DNA of 64,000 bases, taken from contig NZ_JBJGXI010000024.1 in assembly GCF_045635475.1 (NCBI RefSeq), positions 14,760 through 78,759 on the forward strand. The letters run 5' to 3'. Positions 45,463-53,703 of this stretch are shown here, piece after piece. The notes under the pieces were generated by a model, which saw nothing but the letters and a program-made list of their open reading frames with translations, made no database searches and had not been told where the DNA came from. The number at the start of each line of letters is the position of its first letter. Position 1 is the first letter of the stretch. Made by a program: the position numbers and the translations under genes. Source of the stretch: JBJGXI01 sp045635475. GTDB taxonomy: Bacteria; Bacillota; Bacilli; Bacillales; Amphibacillaceae.

Positions 45463-47250
45463 TTATTTATATAACGGTCCATATGTTGTACAAGCGCGGT
45501 AATCTGCACCTTCCGGATCATTTGTACCAAACATATTCCATGCACTTGGTCTGAAGATTTTTTCTCTAGCTACGTTATGCATATTCACTGGAATACGTAG
45601 CATCGAAGCTAATGTAATCAAGTCAGCGCCGATATGACCATAGCTTGCAGCGCAGTGGTTGGATCCCCAGTTATTCATTACCGAATACACATCAGAGAAG
45701 GCACCTTCCCCGGTTAAATTAGGTACGAACCACGTAGTTGGCCAGGTTGGATCTGTACGATCGTTTAATATTTGATGAACGTTTTTAGGAAGGTCTACTG
45801 TGTATCCTTCTGCAAGTTGTAGTACTGGTCCAATGCCTTTAATCAAATTTATTCTAGCAATGGTAATTGGCATGTCACCTTTTGTAAGAAAGTTACTAGA
45901 AAATCCACCGCCACGGAAATATTCAGTATTGGCAGGTCTCCATGAAGTAGCAGCTAATGATTTGTTCGCTTCTTTTTCGGTAATTTCCCAGAAAGGCTTC
46001 ATGGCAGGTTTTCCATTTTTTGTTTGTTCACCTGCACCGTCTAGTGCTGCAGAACCAGAGTTTAGTAGATGAATAATGCCGTCTTTTGCTCTACCTTCTA
46101 GCTCTTCTCCTGTAACACGTTTTACTGCATCTGGACTCCAGTACGTTCTTACATCGGCAAAGATTTGTGCAGCATTCGTTAATAGATTACCAAATAGCAT
46201 CGTAACCGCATTTAACGAGTCATTTTCCGTAGCAACCATGTACGGTGCGCGAATGCCGTTCCAATCAAACGAAGAGTTTAGCAAAGCTTCTGAAAAGTCT
46301 CCGTTCGGGAAATGGTCGGTCCATTGCCGTTGCCCTTGGAAACCGGAAGCGATTGCATTATGCCCCATAGCTTCTTCTTCAAAGCCAAGCGCTACTAACT
46401 TATCATTACCAATCATTAAATCTTTCATAATTAGTGTCATTTTCACATTCATTTCCCAGTCTTGTTCTTTTTGTTCTCGTGTGCGTTGATTTTCTTCTGG
46501 GTTAGTATCAGAGCCTTCTTTACAATATTCTTTCACCCACTTCAATGCTTTTTCATATTCATCTTTATCATAGATTTCTTCATTAACTCTACGAACATAC
46601 TCTGTCATGTCAATGTATTCATTTCGCATTCCTAAATATTCTTGGAAAAAGTTCTCATCAATCATACTAGCAGCAATCCCCATGGAAACGGATCCCATAG
46701 ATAAATATGATTTTCCTTTCAGCATTGCAACAGCAAGGCCTGATCTAGCGAAACGGAGTACTTTTTCCTTTACGTCTTCGGGAACTGCAGTATCACCTGC
46801 ATCTTGAACATCTTTTCCGTAAATACCGAAAGCAGGGATTCCTTTTTGATTGTGTGCAGCTAATACTGCTGCTAAGTAAACTGCCCCAGGACGTTCGGTT
46901 CCATTAAAGCCCCAAATAGCGTTAGGCAGCTGCGGATTCATGTCCATCGTTTCAGATCCATAGCACCAACAAGGTGTAACTGTGATCGTAACACCAACGG
47001 ATTCTTTATCAAATTTCTCCTTAGCCTTGGCTGCTTCTGCGACACCACCAATACACGTATCTGCAATGACACATTCTACTTCTTCTCCATTATAATGTTT
47101 GAGATTATCACTAAGCATTTGTGCAACAGCTTTCGCTAGATTCATCGTATTTTCTTCTAACGATTCTCTAACTCCTTTTCTTCTCCCATCAATGGTTGGA
47201 CGAATCCCGATTTTCGGTAATGATCCGTGGAAACGGTTTTTTTCAGACAT
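45463..47250 (-). CDS. fucI: L-fucose isomerase
   Basis: Manganese-dependent aldose-ketose isomerase converting L-fucose to L-fuculose. The 595-residue length matches the family (~590). It has the N-terminal PKIGIRPTIDGRRKGVRESL and, in the C-terminal half, the segment MNNWGSNHCAASYGHIGADL with the conserved His. GGAGGAATG precedes ATG 47250. It is the last gene of the aldolase-kinase-isomerase operon on the minus strand and is followed directly by a terminator. Confidence 0.96.
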   Translation of the reverse strand: MSEKNRFHGSLPKIGIRPTIDGRRKGVRESLEENTMNLAKAVAQMLSDNLKHYNGEEVECVIADTCIGGVAEAAKAKEKFDKESVGVTITVTPCWCYGSETMDMNPQLPNAIWGFNGTERPGAVYLAAVLAAHNQKGIPAFGIYGKDVQDAGDTAVPEDVKEKVLRFARSGLAVAMLKGKSYLSMGSVSMGIAASMIDENFFQEYLGMRNEYIDMTEYVRRVNEEIYDKDEYEKALKWVKEYCKEGSDTNPEENQRTREQKEQDWEMNVKMTLIMKDLMIGNDKLVALGFEEEAMGHNAIASGFQGQRQWTDHFPNGDFSEALLNSSFDWNGIRAPYMVATENDSLNAVTMLFGNLLTNAAQIFADVRTYWSPDAVKRVTGEELEGRAKDGIIHLLNSGSAALDGAGEQTKNGKPAMKPFWEITEKEANKSLAATSWRPANTEYFRGGGFSSNFLTKGDMPITIARINLIKGIGPVLQLAEGYTVDLPKNVHQILNDRTDPTWPTTWFVPNLTGEGAFSDVYSVMNNWGSNHCAASYGHIGADLITLASMLRIPVNMHNVAREKIFRPSAWNMFGTNDPEGADYRACTTYGPLYK

Positions 47251-47332
47251 GTTTCATTCCTCCTATTTTAGTAGATAGATTTTGTAATACTAATTTTTTA
47301 GTTATTCAAATTTATTTAGACATTGAATTGGA

Positions 47333-48799
47333 TTAAACAAACTCTTTGAAGCGGTCATAAGCCTCTTGCCACTTCATTTGGTTCTTTGGTTCATACACAG
47401 CAACATCAAATGAGTTGTCTACAATCTCTCTTGCTTCACTTAAGTTATTTAGTTCACCTAATGAAATCCATTGTGCAATGGAATTACCGATCGAGCTAGC
47501 CTCAATAGGGCCAGCTATTACTTCTCGATCCGTTGCGTTAGCGGTAAAGTGGCATAGCCTCTGGTTTTGAATACCGCCACCACCCATGTGAATTTTATTT
47601 AACTGCTTACCAGTTAGCTTTTCTAATCTTTCCACTACCCAACGGTACTTTAATGCAAGACTTTCTAGAATACATGTAAGTATTTCCGCTCTTGTTTCAG
47701 GAACTTTTTGACCACTATTTCGACAAAAGGCTTGAATCGCTTCCACCATATTTGTAGGATTAAAAAACGATGGATCATCTGGATTTATAAAAGATTGAAA
47801 GGATGTTGCGTTTGCTCCTAATTGATCTTCTTCTATATAATTAGTTGCAATGCCTTCCTTCTCCCAAATGATTCGACATTGTTGCAGAAGCCAAAGTCCC
47901 ATATTATTTTTTAATAGGCGATATTGCCCATCAATTGTACCTTCATTCGTAAATCCCCATTCATATGCCTCTTGAGTGACTACAGGTTTCTCTACTTGCA
48001 CACCCATTAACACCCAAGTTCCACAGCTCATAAACACAGAATTATTATCTTTTATAGGTAGTGCTGCGAGTGCAGAGGCTGTGTCATGGCCTGCAATATT
48101 AATTACTTTGACAGGATCCATTAATAGTTCCAAATTTATCTCTGGTAACGTATGTCCAATCGATGTCATCGGCATCGTAACTGGAGCAAATATATGCGCT
48201 GGTATTCCGAATTGTTTTACTAATGCCGTGTCCCAATCTTTTGAGTCTTTATCTAGCATTTGCGTAGTAGAACTAATGGTAAATTCATTTCGCTTTTCAC
48301 CAGAAAATAAGTAAGAAATTAAATTCGGTGTCATCAGTAACGTTTCAGCATTTTCAAGTAATGAAGGGTTATTTTTCTGGATGCCATAGAGCTGGAATAA
48401 GGTGTTAATTGGTGCTGTCTCATTTCCTGTTCTATAAAACAAGTCATCCTTCGCTGTCGTTTTTAAGGCTTCTGTCATCCCAACTGCATGCTGTGGGTCG
48501 CGATAGCTGTATGGGTTACTCAAGAGTTCCCCATTTTTGGATAATAAACCGAAGTCTACTCCCCACGTATCGATACCCATGCTTTCCACATTTTTGTTTC
48601 CGTTTTTCAAACTTTTTTTCATACCTACTTTCATTTCTTCAAAAATCTTTAAAATGTCCCAATAATAATGATTCGTTACATGAACCGGGCTATTGAAAAA
48701 ACGATGCTGTTCTTCAAAATGTAACCGTTTACCATCGAAACTACTTAAAATTAAGCGCCCATTTGATGCGCCTAAATCGAATGCCCAAACCTTTTTCAT
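47333..48799 (-). CDS. L-fuculokinase of the rhamnulokinase (RhaB-like) type
   Basis: FGGY-family kinase of 488 residues that in this operon should phosphorylate L-fuculose at O1. Motifs are AFDLGASNGRLIL (phosphate 1), MGIDTWGVDFGLL, INIAGHDTASA and HMGGGGIQNQ. Sequence style is that of RhaB rather than the classic enterobacterial FucK. Position between fucI and fucA, with no rhaA in the window, argues for L-fuculose as substrate; dual L-rhamnulose/L-fuculose activity is possible. The ribosome site AGGAGGGAT is upstream of ATG. Confidence 0.85.
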   Translation of the reverse strand: MKKVWAFDLGASNGRLILSSFDGKRLHFEEQHRFFNSPVHVTNHYYWDILKIFEEMKVGMKKSLKNGNKNVESMGIDTWGVDFGLLSKNGELLSNPYSYRDPQHAVGMTEALKTTAKDDLFYRTGNETAPINTLFQLYGIQKNNPSLLENAETLLMTPNLISYLFSGEKRNEFTISSTTQMLDKDSKDWDTALVKQFGIPAHIFAPVTMPMTSIGHTLPEINLELLMDPVKVINIAGHDTASALAALPIKDNNSVFMSCGTWVLMGVQVEKPVVTQEAYEWGFTNEGTIDGQYRLLKNNMGLWLLQQCRIIWEKEGIATNYIEEDQLGANATSFQSFINPDDPSFFNPTNMVEAIQAFCRNSGQKVPETRAEILTCILESLALKYRWVVERLEKLTGKQLNKIHMGGGGIQNQRLCHFTANATDREVIAGPIEASSIGNSIAQWISLGELNNLSEAREIVDNSFDVAVYEPKNQMKWQEAYDRFKEFV

Positions 48800-48844
48800 C
48801 CTATCCCTCCTGATCTGTTGATCAGCTTGAACAAATCTATTGTT

Positions 48845-49492
48845 TTATGAATCTTTTAACAGTTTTGATCTAAACTTTTCAGCAGCTAAGTTGCGTAAAT
48901 CCTGGCACTCATCCTCTGATAATAATCTCGGAGTACCAACGGTTGATGCAATTGTGAAAACTTTGGCTGCTTCTTCTGTTAGTTGCATGAAGAAGTATGC
49001 TTCCTTCATCGACTTTCCGACTGTCATCACACCGTGATTTCTCATCACAACTACATCAGCATCGTCAATAACTGCTGCTACTTTATCAGCTAATACATTG
49101 GTAGTAGGAATCACATAATCCAAATATGCGACTTTTTTAACCATCGCAGGAAAATCAGGGAACATATTCGGGATATCTTTTCCAGCAGAAGAGACGCCGA
49201 CAGAGTAGCTAGGATGTGCATGTAAGACGGAATTAATATCTGGACGACGACGGAAGCATTCTAAATGCATTAAAATCTCTGATGAAGGCTTTAAATCACT
49301 TAACACTTCACCGGTTTCAATGTTTACCTTTACCCAATGCTCTGTTTCAATTTCTTGTAAATCAAAGCCACTTGGGGAGATGTACATGAAACCCCCATCA
49401 CGCATACTCAAGTTGCCCCCAGCACCAACGACTAATCCTGATTGAACTAGCTTGTTCGAGTACAATCTTAACTGTTCGAAAACATTTGACAT
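48845..49492 (-). CDS. fucA: L-fuculose-1-phosphate aldolase
   Basis: Class II zinc aldolase that splits L-fuculose 1-phosphate into dihydroxyacetone phosphate and L-lactaldehyde. The 215-residue protein has SGLVVGAGGNLSMRD, the zinc histidines in VLHAHPSYSVG (~90-100) and the MRNHGVMTVG segment (~150), all typical of the aldolase/adducin fold. Size fits FucA (about 215) and not RhaD (about 270). I place the start at ATG 49492, preceded by GGAAGGTG; a GTG at 49501 overlaps that site. It is first of the three-gene fuc operon. Confidence 0.92.
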   Translation of the reverse strand: MSNVFEQLRLYSNKLVQSGLVVGAGGNLSMRDGGFMYISPSGFDLQEIETEHWVKVNIETGEVLSDLKPSSEILMHLECFRRRPDINSVLHAHPSYSVGVSSAGKDIPNMFPDFPAMVKKVAYLDYVIPTTNVLADKVAAVIDDADVVVMRNHGVMTVGKSMKEAYFFMQLTEEAAKVFTIASTVGTPRLLSEDECQDLRNLAAEKFRSKLLKDS

Positions 49493-49531
49493 GCTCTTCA
49501 CCTTCCTTATTTTTTATAGTTATTCGGTCAC

Positions 49532-49943
49532 TACACCTTTTTAAAGAATAATATTTGCATAGTGTGCTTTTTCAGTTGTTTCTAAAATGGTGTAGGCTTT
49601 TTTACTCGCTCATAAAAAGAAAATCTTTCTACAAACTCAGTCTTTCTAAAAACAAATTTGGAGGACTCTAAGATAGATTCATATTCATACAAATTGTCAG
49701 TAGGATCTCCTTTTACGAATTCCATTAGTGCTACAGGGAGATTCGTTTACGAGTCAATCGGAAAGAATGGTTTAATTGTTTTTAGTAATTCAGGGATGTT
49801 ATGACCATCACTGCTAATGAGTCGCTGTGTAAGATTCAGCAGGGAAGTTTTCATCTGCGATAACAATTTCATCGCCATGACCCACCGTGGCAAGCGCTTT
49901 CAATAAATCAGGAGAAAGAATAGGTGAAAATTCCTTTTAACAT
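49532..49943 (-). pseudogene. Decayed second fucU
   Basis: DNA along the whole length aligns with the intact fucU at 44219-44650, including the ribosome site AAGGAGG, the MLKGI start, VGHGDEIVIADENFPAES and the 3' end around GCAAATATTATTC. A frameshift soon after codon 5, further frame breaks and internal stops inactivate it. It lies directly upstream of fucA, so the ancestral operon order was probably fucU-fucA-kinase-fucI. Confidence 0.88.
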
Positions 49944-49978
49944 TGTGTAACCTCCTTGATTAATATATTTATAAGAAA

Positions 49979-50012
49979 AGCCTGCTTGATGTATCATCAA
50001 GCAGCTTTTTAT
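49979..50012. terminator. Bidirectional terminator after the LacI gene
   Basis: Perfect 10-bp arms CTGCTTGATG (49982-49991) and CATCAAGCAG (49995-50004) with a 3-base loop and T runs on both sides. Confidence 0.85.
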
Positions 50013-50021
50013 ATAAAGGCT

Positions 50022-50104
50022 CTCATTAACTTGGTTGTTGATTTCTACAGAAGACGATTGCTTTCCGAGGTGTCTCATAACTTCAGTTTCAATCAACAAT
50101 GAGC
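50022..50104. repeat. Decayed dispersed intergenic repeat with inverted ends
   Basis: Bounded by TTGTTGATT and AATCAACAA, with outer CTCATT/AATGAG. The core GATTGCTTTCCGAGGTGTCT recalls the GTTGATTTCCGC...CGCTTTCCGCG...CTC repeat common between Bacillaceae genes. Identification is from memory; the inverted ends are seen directly. Confidence 0.45.
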
Positions 50105-50135
50105 TTTTTAAGATTATAAAAAATAAAAAATAGGT

Positions 50136-51152
50136 TTATTTTTTATAAGGCGTTGACGATTTTCTTACAATTATTTCTGGAGGTAGAACGATTTTTCTTG
50201 GTTCATTTGATTCTTTTTCTTCCATGCGCTGGATCAATAGCTGCATTGCTAACATCCCAAAGCTATATGCCGGTTGAGATGCGACTGTTAAAAATGGATT
50301 AAAACTATCAATTGGTTCAATATCGTCAAAGCTTACAACAGAAATATCATTAGGAACACTTAATCCAAATGATTGTAAAGCTTTAATTGTACTTATAGCG
50401 ATAAAGTTATTTGCAGCAAATATTGCCGTAGGTTGCTCTTGTTTAGGTAGTGATATCAATTTTTTAATTACGGATTTAGCATCATCCTGCTTGTAGTTAA
50501 TTTCTGAAATATAACGATCATGTATGGGAAGCGAAGACAATTTCAGAGTCTCCACATACCCTCTTCTACGCTCTCGTGCTGTTGAAATATTTGAGGGGCC
50601 ATTGATGAGTGCAATTCTTCGATGACCTAATTCTATTAAATGTTCAACTAATTTCCTGCTTCCTTCGTAACTATCCCCGACAACGATATCTCCATTAAAA
50701 TTGTCTAACTCCCTGTCAATTAATACGACGGGTATATTTTGATTTCTAAGCCGCTCAATTTCTTTTAGAGATTGATCACCTGTTGGTGCAATGATGACAC
50801 CATCTACTCGAGTGGAAAGAATCATATTAATGTACTCGGATTCTTTTTCTGCATCTTCATCGGTATTACTTAGGAGAACTTGATAGCCTATTTCCATCGC
50901 CTTGTCTTCTGCACCTCGAGCTACTTTTGTGAAGAATGGGTTCGTGATATCAGTTAAGATGAGCGAAAGAATTCTAGTTTTCTTAGATGTTAAACTTCTA
51001 GCAGCAGAGTTAGGTATATAGCCGAGATCTTTAATGGCATTCTCCACACGCTGCTTTGTGGTTTCTTTGATGTTTCCATTATTGTTGATTACTCTTGACA
51101 CGGTCATAGGGGAGACATTTGCTAGTTTTGCTATATCGTATATAGTGACCAT
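50136..51152 (-). CDS. LacI-family regulator of the fuc genes
   Basis: Repressor of 338 residues. The N-terminal HTH and hinge read VTIYDIAKLANVSPMTVSRV (2-21), followed by a periplasmic-binding-protein-like effector domain with ILSLILTDITNPFFTKVARG and a C-terminal VASQPAYSFGMLAMQLL. It lies upstream of the fuc operon on the same strand, separated by a terminator and the dead fucU. Two palindromes of the form TGNTACCGNTAACA lie upstream of it and a third upstream of fucU, so it probably represses itself and fucU in the absence of fucose (inference). Confidence 0.9.
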   Translation of the reverse strand: MVTIYDIAKLANVSPMTVSRVINNNGNIKETTKQRVENAIKDLGYIPNSAARSLTSKKTRILSLILTDITNPFFTKVARGAEDKAMEIGYQVLLSNTDEDAEKESEYINMILSTRVDGVIIAPTGDQSLKEIERLRNQNIPVVLIDRELDNFNGDIVVGDSYEGSRKLVEHLIELGHRRIALINGPSNISTARERRRGYVETLKLSSLPIHDRYISEINYKQDDAKSVIKKLISLPKQEQPTAIFAANNFIAISTIKALQSFGLSVPNDISVVSFDDIEPIDSFNPFLTVASQPAYSFGMLAMQLLIQRMEEKESNEPRKIVLPPEIIVRKSSTPYKK

Positions 51153-51197
51153 TGATTATTTCCTCTCTTCATAGGGGAATAACGTTTTATAAGTACA

Positions 51198-51277
51198 TGG
51201 TACCGGTAACATAAATAAATTACAACAAGAAAATATTATATAATTAATATAAAGTGTATATTGTGTTATCGGTAACA
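51198..51277 (-). promoter_or_regulatory. Two LacI-type operators in the regulator's promoter
   Basis: TGGTACCGGTAACA (51198-51211) and TGTTATCGGTAACA (51264-51277) are near-perfect palindromes with centres 66 bases apart, 46-125 bases upstream of the LacI gene. The spacing would allow looping by a tetramer. Confidence 0.55.
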
Positions 51278-51410
51278 AATATAGGTGTTTGAATAGGGTG
51301 AAGTATTGTCAGTTAATCGTGATTTCTACATGAAGTGATTTGAAAAAGATGATTATTAATGTAGTTTAGAATGAAAACATTTCAACATTTGTTAAAAGAG
51401 TATCCGTTTA

Positions 51411-51450
51411 AACTAAAAAGGAAGATTTCGTATTAAACCGAAATCTCCCC
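51411..51450 (-). terminator. Terminator after the NADH dehydrogenase gene
   Basis: Arms AGATTTCG (51423-51430) and CGAAATCT (51439-51446) with flanking GGA/TCC pairing and TTTTT following on the minus strand. Confidence 0.75.
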
Positions 51451-51455
51451 TAATC

Positions 51456-52517
51456 TTAATGTCGCGTATTCAACCACAGCACACCTGATTTAGCTAACCT
51501 CGGCAACAATCCTGTTACAGGCTGTGTAAACATATTGCCAAACCCATCAGATTTACCGAGGGAACCGAGCTGTCCCTTCAGTTTAATTGCTTTAGGTTTT
51601 TCTGGTTCATTACCCTGTAATACAGAAGCTAAGACCTCACCAATCTGTTCTCCCTGTTTGCCTGCTAATTGCGCACTAGGCGAATAGCTCGAAGAAGCAC
51701 AATCACCGACAACGTAAACGGCGGTATGTGTAGGTACTTGGTAGTAGTCATTCAGAATAACTTTACCTTGTAAATCCTTCTCAAAAGGTAATGATTGAAT
51801 TAAATGATTAGGTCGAACACCAGCTGTCCATATTGTGACATCGAAATCGATACATTCACTATTATTACAAACGTGGTCTTTTTCAACATATTCTACATTC
51901 GAATGATGTAAAACTTCAACATCATTTCGTCTAAACCAGTCTTCTACGTGCTGCTGAATTTTTGAATCAAATGGACTTAATACAGATGCACCACGATCAA
52001 GTAAGCTAATGTTCAAATCAGGCCGACTTTCTCTTATTTCGGAAGCAACTTCAATCCCACTTAGACCTCCGCCAACAATGGCAACTTTACCATTTGCTTT
52101 TAACTCGCCAATGGCTAATCCAGCACGCCTAGCTCGGGCAATCGTTTGTACACTATGGGTGAATTCCTCTGCACCTTTTACACCATGATAATTATCTTCG
52201 CAACCAAGGCCTATAACAAGATAATCATACGGAAAAGGTGCATCATCATGTTGAAGTTCAATGTGTTGTTTTTCTGTATCTATATGAAGAATTTCATCAT
52301 AGACGTAATCAACTTGATTATGCGTCGGAAAATCTTGTCTGACTGCTCTTTCCGAGGTTGTTCCTGCTGCTATTGCATAAAACTCTGTTTTTAAAGAATG
52401 GTACGGATTTCGGTCAACCACAGTGATGCGCACATCATTTGGAAGATTACTATCTAAAAGGGTGTGCAGTATTTTCTTTCCACCATAACCGCCACCTAAA
52501 ATGACTAAATTTTTCAT
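51456..52517 (-). CDS. Type II NADH dehydrogenase-like FAD oxidoreductase
   Basis: Two-dinucleotide-binding flavoprotein of the NDH-2 family, moving electrons from NADH to quinone at the membrane surface. The 353-residue protein has the FAD motif VILGGGYGGKK, the NAD motif VAIVGGGLSGIEVA (~140-153) and YVVGDCAS near 275. It is similar in layout to YutJ/YumB of B. subtilis and shorter than Ndh (~390). I place the start at ATG 52517, after AGGAGA; the frame extends eight codons further without a ribosome site. No link to the sugar genes is evident. Confidence 0.87.
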   Translation of the reverse strand: MKNLVILGGGYGGKKILHTLLDSNLPNDVRITVVDRNPYHSLKTEFYAIAAGTTSERAVRQDFPTHNQVDYVYDEILHIDTEKQHIELQHDDAPFPYDYLVIGLGCEDNYHGVKGAEEFTHSVQTIARARRAGLAIGELKANGKVAIVGGGLSGIEVASEIRESRPDLNISLLDRGASVLSPFDSKIQQHVEDWFRRNDVEVLHHSNVEYVEKDHVCNNSECIDFDVTIWTAGVRPNHLIQSLPFEKDLQGKVILNDYYQVPTHTAVYVVGDCASSSYSPSAQLAGKQGEQIGEVLASVLQGNEPEKPKAIKLKGQLGSLGKSDGFGNMFTQPVTGLLPRLAKSGVLWLNTRH

Positions 52518-52690
52518 ACCCAATCTCCTAACCTCATACAATTTAAACGATTTATAACCACATATGAGTGTATCATATTCAGGGTATGAAAAGGTAGTTA
52601 CCTTCTGGGATTATTAATCATTTTTTTCTGTATTAAGGTAAGGGTATGATGTACAATTTAAGAAATAACGTTTATGTAAGGGGGGAAGAT

Positions 52691-53563
52691 ATGGGTGACA
52701 AAGGCTTGCAAACGGCATTGGTTGATGATCGTCATCCGAGAGTAGTTGCTTACTATTTTAAAGAATGGCATGGTTTCCAAATGGGTTTTCATTCACATGA
52801 TGCTATCGAAATTATGTATGTGATCTCAGGGCAGTGTATAGTGGAAGTGGAGGACACTGTATTTCACATGAGAAAAGGTCAGTATATTTTCATTGATAGT
52901 GAAGTTCCACATCGATTATTTGTCGACAATACACAATCATGCAGAATGCTAAATCTGGAGTTTGTGCTAACACAAACGAGCAGAACTTTTCCATCCATTA
53001 AACATCTAGCCACTGAGAATGAGAGTATTAAGGAATTTTTCAAACATAACCAATTATTCATTTTATTAAAAGATGTAAATGGAGTTTACAATACGTTGAA
53101 AAGTTTAGTGATGGAATTAGATGATTCCAATGCTGACAACTATTTAATGATTCATATCCTCTTATCACAATTATTCTTACAGATCGCAAGAAACGCAAAA
53201 GATGCAAAAAGTAAAACACCTCAACAAACGGATCTAAATGTAAAAAAAATTGTGAACCACCTTCACCAAAACTATGACTATGATATTAAAATGAAAGACC
53301 TCGCCACACTTACGCATCTGCATCCAAGTTACTTACATAAGATTTTTAAGGAAGCCATGAATTGTTCGGTAGTAGAATATTTAACTAAAGTTAGAATGGA
53401 AAAAGCTAAAATGCTCTTGAGTCAAACCGATATTTCAGTTACAAGCGTGTCAGACTATATTGGCTTGAATAGTAGTCAGTACTTTAGTAAAGTTTTTAAA
53501 AAATATACTGGTGTCAGTCCTATTGAATATAGAAAAAAAGCAATCGATCATATCCGTACTTAA
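52691..53563 (+). CDS. AraC-family transcriptional regulator upstream of GH4
   Basis: Regulator of 290 residues: cupin sensor (HSHDAIEIMYVISGQC, ~35-50) and C-terminal AraC HTH with VSDYIGLNSSQYFSKVFKKY then GVSPIEYRKK. ATG 52691 follows AAGGGGGGA; an upstream ATG at 52646 has no ribosome site. It is co-directional with the GH4 gene 140 bases downstream, the likely target (inference). Confidence 0.88.
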   Translation: MGDKGLQTALVDDRHPRVVAYYFKEWHGFQMGFHSHDAIEIMYVISGQCIVEVEDTVFHMRKGQYIFIDSEVPHRLFVDNTQSCRMLNLEFVLTQTSRTFPSIKHLATENESIKEFFKHNQLFILLKDVNGVYNTLKSLVMELDDSNADNYLMIHILLSQLFLQIARNAKDAKSKTPQQTDLNVKKIVNHLHQNYDYDIKMKDLATLTHLHPSYLHKIFKEAMNCSVVEYLTKVRMEKAKMLLSQTDISVTSVSDYIGLNSSQYFSKVFKKYTGVSPIEYRKKAIDHIRT

Positions 53564-53643
53564 TATTACTTTCCCAACTATGTAAATACTTTCATCACAA
53601 AGCGAGGATTTTACACAAGAATGTAGTGTATAGACGATGATTT

Positions 53644-53657
53644 TTAAAGCGTTTACA
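53644..53657 (+). promoter_or_regulatory. Near-consensus cre site ahead of GH4
   Basis: TTAAAGCGTTTACA fits cre (TGWNANCGNTNNCA) with one mismatch at position 2, 46 bases before the GH4 start. Confidence 0.45.
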
Positions 53658-53703
53658 TTATAGTGGTGATAAGCTAGTGATAACTTATACGAGGAGGTTA
53701 TTT

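Noticed and set aside
46076..46489. Plus-strand 137-codon frame within fucI
   Set aside because: Antisense shadow of an unmistakable L-fucose isomerase; no ribosome site and no domain.
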